Origin: Athripsodes cinereus
Lineage: Eukaryota; Arthropoda; Insecta; Trichoptera; Leptoceridae
Assembly (NCBI GenBank): GCA_947579605.1
Contig: OX388305.1
Location: forward strand, 27,727,542-27,791,541
Length of the DNA: 64,000 nucleotides
Reading direction: 5' to 3'
Shown here: piece after piece, positions 58,779 through 64,000 of the stretch
Layout of the letters: each line of letters starts with the position of its first letter
Numbering within the stretch: position 1 is the stretch's first letter
Translations under genes and position numbers: made by a program
The notes under the pieces: model-generated
What the model was told of the DNA's origin: nothing
Databases searched by the model: none
The model's input: the letters and a program-made list of their open reading frames with translations, nothing else

Positions 58779-60206
58779 TGTTTTTTTTGGGTTTCGACAC
58801 GATGAACTACATATTATCTATATTTACATAATATTCTAAGATACACGTGCAAACGTTATTACATGCAAAAAGAAAGAACGAAATAATATGTACAAATATG
58901 AATGTGAAGCCAATAACAATTCCATTCATATGCCTAAGCTCTTAGGGCTGGACGATAAAAGTATTATTAAAGTTTTGATACTGTAATATGTAGGTATATT
59001 TTTTGTTTTAATATCGGAAACTTTGTTAATAACGTTATGATTGTTGTAATAAAGTCATTTAACCAAATAAAATGATCGCCCCTTGTCTGTTTCAGATATC
59101 TTTCTGTTCTTGCACTCGGTTTCCCAACTAAAAATGTCGTTGAAACTATCATGTTTCTTTTTTTCTTCATCAAAGACAAAGATCGAAATCAAACTTAAAT
59201 TTTAATAAAATCTCAATTTTTTTATTTAATTGTTCAGATTATTTTAATTATACAAATTAAAACAAATAAGATGAATCTGGATTTGAAATAAACTCAAATA
59301 CATCCCAGATACCCTCGCAGTAAGCATATTGCTTGTGTTGTGAAGGTGGAGTAAGTAAGTAAAATTATTAATATTTTTTAATGTTCTTTCGATGGTTTTG
59401 AATTTGTATAATATAATTACTATTTATCTTACCTATCCATATTCGAATAAATTGATAACGACACACGATTTTATAATGCACTCAAACAGCATTAATTGGG
59501 ATGGAGAATAGTTATTATATCTCTTTGATCTACATTATATACAATACAGTAGTGAATGAAAATGCTTAGAATTTTGTTTAAATTCCTAGAAAAGTTAAGT
59601 TTTTAATGCACTCATTCATAAAAAAAAATTATGGTTGAAATGTGTCACTAATATTGTTCTTTTTAAAATTATTTTATTTTTTGGATGAGTTATCGGTTTT
59701 TTACCATTTAATGGTGGTTTTATTTCAACCACCAACATTAATGAGTTTTGATAGCCTATTATGAGATGCCCCTTAACGATCGAAATTCTCTTTTTTTGTT
59801 TGTTGTATAAATATTGATGTGATTTTTTTAACATTTTAATATTTATTTATTCTTTTGTTGTCCTCACAAAAAGAAAAAAATACCTGATTTTGATCATTTT
59901 CATACATTTTGTTAAGCGTTTCCATACTTATGGCCACTACTGTATGTTTTATTGTATCGCATGATTGTGTGATATATGTATTATAAAACAAGTATCCGAA
60001 TGCCGTGAGGTCCCCGGCAAGGAATCAGTATGACACTCTGTCCGTAAATTTGGAAGTAAATAGCAGGTAAGTATTGCTTATCTATACAGTGTAGCAATAA
60101 TTAGTACTTGACGATACAAACTCGAATTGCGAAACGAGTTTGCGAAATCGATTTGCGTTATTTTTATAATGACGAAATAAAAATAAATAAATAATTTTTC
60201 TTTTTT
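58779..60206. other. AT-rich DNA with a SINE remnant
   Basis: At 59,305-59,345 CCAGATACCCTCGCAGTAAG and CTTGTGTTGTGAAGGTGGAG are a worn minus-strand fragment of the tRNA-SINE. TAATGGTGGTTTTA ... CAACCACCAACATTA at 59,709-59,741 is a small hairpin. No gene. Confidence 0.5.
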
Positions 60207-60389
60207 AAATCAATCAGTATGAAGCGCAACAAAGTTATGCCGATATAATCAATATATATTTTTTTAAATCAATCAATATGAAGTACGGCAACAAAGTAAT
60301 GCCGATATAATCAATATATATTTTTTTAAATCAATCAATATGAAGTACGGCAACAAAGTAATGCCGATATAATCAATATATATTTTTTT
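60207..60389 (+). repeat. Three-copy tandem repeat, 59-62 bp
   Basis: AAATCAATCARTATGAAG through GCCGATATAATCAATATATA plus a T run recurs three times. Copies 2 and 3 are nearly identical; copy 1 differs at a few bases and is three bases shorter. Confidence 0.85.
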
Positions 60390-62538
60390 GCAGCTATTCA
60401 TTGCACAGACGATTTTATTATAAATATTATTGTTTCAGTTAAGATTTCTCTTAATTTATTGTATCCAATATGAACACTGTCATAACATCTATAATGATTC
60501 TATCTTGAAAAATGAGACCACCAATAAAATATAATTATAATGTAGGATAGACAAGCTGTGTAGGGTCATAACTTGTGAGAAGAGGTTTGATTAAAATAAA
60601 ATATTTTTTAGTAAATGGAGTATGAAGGAAGAGTCTCCTAAGCCTGTGACGGGTAAACTTAAGCTGATTTGGGAGATTAAGATCAAAACATTTAATCGCG
60701 ACCCTCACTTGAAAAAGGTTTGGAGTCAATATACGCACAAGACCTATGTACCTATCTACCCTTCAGTTCACCATCCCTTCCTACACAGATGTCAACCTTA
60801 ATAGAGCTTTACGAGATGCGTGACAGAACTTTTGTTAACGTTACAAATACATAGACACTTTCTGGTAAATTATACTTTTAAAAAAATTACAATACAATAC
60901 ATTTTTCTAATAAATCATTATTTATACAAATTTTATAATTATTCAGACTCATATTTTATAATTTCTATAATACATGTTTTATAACAAATACAACAACAAA
61001 AAATATTTTAGTACGTTAAACAATAATGCATCGCGTGTAAAATATGTTTTATACAAGAATAGTTTGTTCATGAAAAAAAAATCTCCATAGCATTTTTATT
61101 TTGACACAATATACATTTATTCGACCATTTTAACCTGTATGGTTATAAAGTGAGTCGTTCTTGGTAGGAATATTACTATTGTTCAGGTAGTTTTACACGT
61201 ATTCAATTTAAGTACAAGTGTTGAATCTCTTTTATATCCATTACTAAGTGAGTTGGATTTTATTTCATAGATTTATTTTATGAATATCTAATCGTTGTAT
61301 AAAATACTAGTATAATATTAAGACATTTGATCAATATGGAACAAATTTTATATAATTATGATACTAATAATACCATACAAATACTTGCACATATTGTTTT
61401 CCTTACCGTAGATACATTGAAATAATTCTAAGACAATGCTTTAATATGACGTAAAATTCCTTAGAGGATGTATATTGGAGTGTTATGATATAATATTAAT
61501 AATACGCTTTGTCCCTTGGTAGGCGGCGTGTAATACGTTTCCTAACATTAGTGTACGGAGCTATTGTCATAATAGTATTAATAAAATGTAGCAATGACAC
61601 AAAGAGTCTACAAAGGAACTCCCTTAGTACAATAAACTAAGTACAACATACATACATCTCTCCATCTCCGGTCATGTTCATATATACGTATATATTTTTT
61701 CTTACACTTGTCACCCATTCCATTCGTTTGTTGGACCGGCTACTATATAGATGATTATATTGCTACTTATTATACTCAGATAGTTGGGTTCCACTTTCTC
61801 TTTGGTAAAAGACACATTTACCCTTATAAATTAAATTTACGATGATACCCAAGCTAAGTCCGAACGTGTCCCAAATTACTCGCATAAAGCCCAAGAAATA
61901 TGTTAGTTTATCATCACAAAGGGAATACGGGAAAAATGTTATCTATACCTATATTGAATCAATATAATAATCTGTACTTCCTTTCTTCATAATACAACAA
62001 ACCTTACCTTGTAAAGAATATATGTACCTATATAACTACAGAATATATTGGTTCAAAGTGTTTACTTATGTAATGCAACCAAACTCAGATAAAATAGAAA
62101 TTTTTCACAGGTAATAAAAGTAACATTATATTAAATTATCTAATCTTTATGTTATTTTTGTAGGGGTAAAAAATCACAACACATCAAAATATTATGACGA
62201 TAATATCAGAGTGGAAGAAATTCTGAGGGAAAATGTGACTAAATCGTAGCAAAATGGTTCTGAATGTAAGAAAAATATTCCCGCCGTGCGTTCCCGAGAG
62301 AAAATAAATATTTATTTCAAACATCTTTCAATCAACAATATTATTAAATATTTACGTAAAACATTTTCGATGTTAGATAATTTAATGGCGTATGTCAATA
62401 AATAAATGTTTTGGCACTTCTAGAATAAACTACTTGTTGTGACATTAAAATCATTTTTATATTTTCGGAATAAATAAACACACGGCAAAAAAGGCAACAA
62501 TTTAAATACACAATGCCTAATGAACATTTTTTTAAGAA
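60390..62538. other. AT-rich DNA, no gene seen
   Basis: No recognisable protein, RNA or repeat boundary. Confidence 0.55.
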
Positions 62539-63163
62539 CATCATCATCATCATCATCATCGAAATCGGTCCCTCAATGCTGAGGATCGTGACCTTCATGC
62601 GGTACTTCTCGCAGCAGTCTGGCCCACCCTGGTCTGTCTTCAGCCCGCCGCAGTGACTCAGCAAACGTCGCTCCAGTGGCATCCGTCACCTGATCGGACC
62701 ATCTCATAGGTATACGTCCGCGACCTCTCCTGCCTTCAACTCGGCCAGTCATTATTATTTTTTCTAAATTGTCTGGCTCACGTCTTACAATATGGCCAAA
62801 GAAACCAAGCAGTCTCCTCAGACATACTGCAGACAAACGAGTTGTAATGTGTAGCTCAGATAAGATTGACTCATTCGTTCTTCTTTCTATCCATGGTATT
62901 CGGAGGAGTTTCCTCCAACACCACATCTCAAACGCGTCAATTCTCATCCTCTCGTAGGCACGCATTGTCCACGTTTCCGCTCCATACAGGAACACAGAGA
63001 ATACCAGGGTCCCCACCAATCTCTTTTTTGTGCTGATGCTTACGCCTCGGTCGCGCCAGATCTTTTCTAGTCGGGTCATGGCCTGTTTAGCCATCTGTAT
63101 TCTACGACTTATTTCTGGTCTACAGCTTCCGTTGTTAGTTATCAGCGCGCCGAGGTACACAAA
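62539..63163 (-). pseudogene. RTE-like LINE C-terminus with (ATG)n tail
   Basis: The minus strand is open for 195 codons (63,160 to 62,573). It reads VYLGALITNNGSCRPEISRR, then LVFSVFLYGAETWTM, IDAFEMWCWRKLLRIPW, RRLLGFFGHIVRRE and RRGRGRIPMRWSDQV. This is the complete C-terminal part of an RTE-type endonuclease-reverse transcriptase, truncated upstream at the F-V-Y-L-G box, where a stop in the flanking DNA begins (about 63,164). No internal stop is present. The 3' end is a (CAT)7 run on the plus strand at 62,539-62,560, the usual microsatellite end. It differs clearly from the 13.3 and 47.7 kb families. Confidence 0.85.
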
Positions 63164-63410
63164 CTAATAAATACAGGCACATACATATAACAGTTTATAC
63201 AATTATTATCTCACAAAATAAAAATATTCAACAATTAAAATTTATTCAATAGTTTTGTAGGTATCCTTAATGTTTTATCACATTAAGAAATATTTTTCAT
63301 TATCCTGTTACTTTCATTGTCAATACTTTAAACCATATGCGTAGAAATGTATATTGTCATAAGTATTTAGTCACCTTTTTAAGGGGACTTGTTCCACAAT
63401 CAAAAAGATA
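63164..63410. other. AT-rich spacer
   Basis: No recognisable feature. Confidence 0.5.
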
Positions 63411-63489
63411 CCTTTATCTGAGTTTTGTTATAAACCCAAATACAATCTTATACACCTTTCACAGTAAGCTTCTAAAAGCTTGTGTCGTT
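63411..63489 (-). repeat. tRNA-derived SINE, 5'-truncated
   Basis: TTTTGTTATAAACCCAAATA, CACCTTTCACAGTAAGCTTC and AAAAGCTTGTGTCG are the inverted 3' half of the SINE family. The tRNA-like head is absent. Confidence 0.75.
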
Positions 63490-63811
63490 ATTGCATTGTC
63501 ATTATAATATTGCAATATTTTATTTAAAACTGTTGCGATTTCAAACTTTATAATAAGTGACTCTAGCGCAGGTACAGTTATAGAACCAAATAAAAAATTT
63601 AGACCTCACATTTACACTTCATATAAAATTTTATATATATTTTTATTCATATTGTGATACCTTCTTTTTAAAAATTGTATATTTTAGTAGTGCTAGGATA
63701 AAACCTCAGTTTATCTATCGGGAGAACCAAAGTTCAAAACCAATTACCGTCTACGGCACCTTAAAGACATTAGTACGATTCATTCTAATTGTATTGGTAG
63801 ATATTATTTCT

Positions 63812-63950
63812 TTTATTTATTTATTTATTTTATTCTTCTTGCACATCATCATTTATATAACAAATTAAATAAAGCAATATACACAAGAAAAAAATGTGAT
63901 GATGTGCAGTGGCGAGATTATCACTATATAGTGATTTCTTCCATCTAACC
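63812..63950 (-). repeat. Family A retroposon-like repeat
   Basis: Minus strand: ATGGTTAGATGGAAGAAATC, ACTATATAGTGATAATCTCG, GCACATCATCACATTTTTTT, and a GAATAAAATAAATAAATAAA tail. It is very similar to the copy at 42,557 over the middle section, suggesting a shared recent source. Confidence 0.8.
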
Positions 63951-64000
63951 ATTTTTATTTCTTTCTCATATTTTTTGTAAGAATATTATTAATTATAAGA

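Overview
The window looks like a non-coding, repeat-dense stretch of an arthropod nuclear genome, most probably a moth or butterfly. It is strongly AT-rich, has no dense gene array, and is full of decayed RTE-type LINE ends, tRNA-derived SINEs, hairpin MITEs and short GTAGGTACCTAC-like motifs of the kind common in Lepidoptera. Only sequence reading was possible, so the taxon is an inference. No rRNA, CRISPR array, operon or intact tRNA gene was seen.

Host coding sequence is scarce. The best candidate is one minus-strand exon at about 27.08-27.25 kb that encodes most of a chitin-binding (peritrophin-A/CBM14-like) domain and ends at a GTAAGT donor. A very small plus-strand exon candidate (46,486-46,555, also ending at GTAAGT) and three GC-richer islands (about 3.6, 12.0 and 45.1 kb) are weaker. 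Much of the window may be intron or intergenic DNA.

Mobile DNA explains most recognisable structure. A 5'-truncated RTE-like LINE at 13,297-15,495 keeps an uninterrupted 732-residue reverse transcriptase. At least eight older RTE-like fragments lie at about 8.5, 19.1, 24.3, 28.3, 36.1, 37.7, 47.7 and 62.6 kb. Three fragments look like the C-terminus of other LINE clades (10.15, 27.5 and 58.3 kb). A DNA transposon remnant with about 27-bp terminal inverted repeats spans 50,747-52,524 and carries a frame-broken, internally deleted transposase-like gene plus subterminal motif copies. Two about 200-bp foldback MITEs (10,712-10,914 and 24,618-24,818) are flanked by 3-bp CAG duplications, each inside another repeat.

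The most complex local structure is 8.85-10.09 kb: a 161-bp arm palindrome, a third copy of one arm, three hairpin units (two identical over 92 bp) and (TA)n tracts. Other palindromes lie at 33.5 and 57.1 kb. Several short interspersed families recur (called A, B, C, D, E and the tRNA-SINE below), together with tandem duplications at 28.8, 30.4, 37.2, 58.3 and 60.2 kb. Regions not listed as features were read as AT-rich DNA without a supportable gene.
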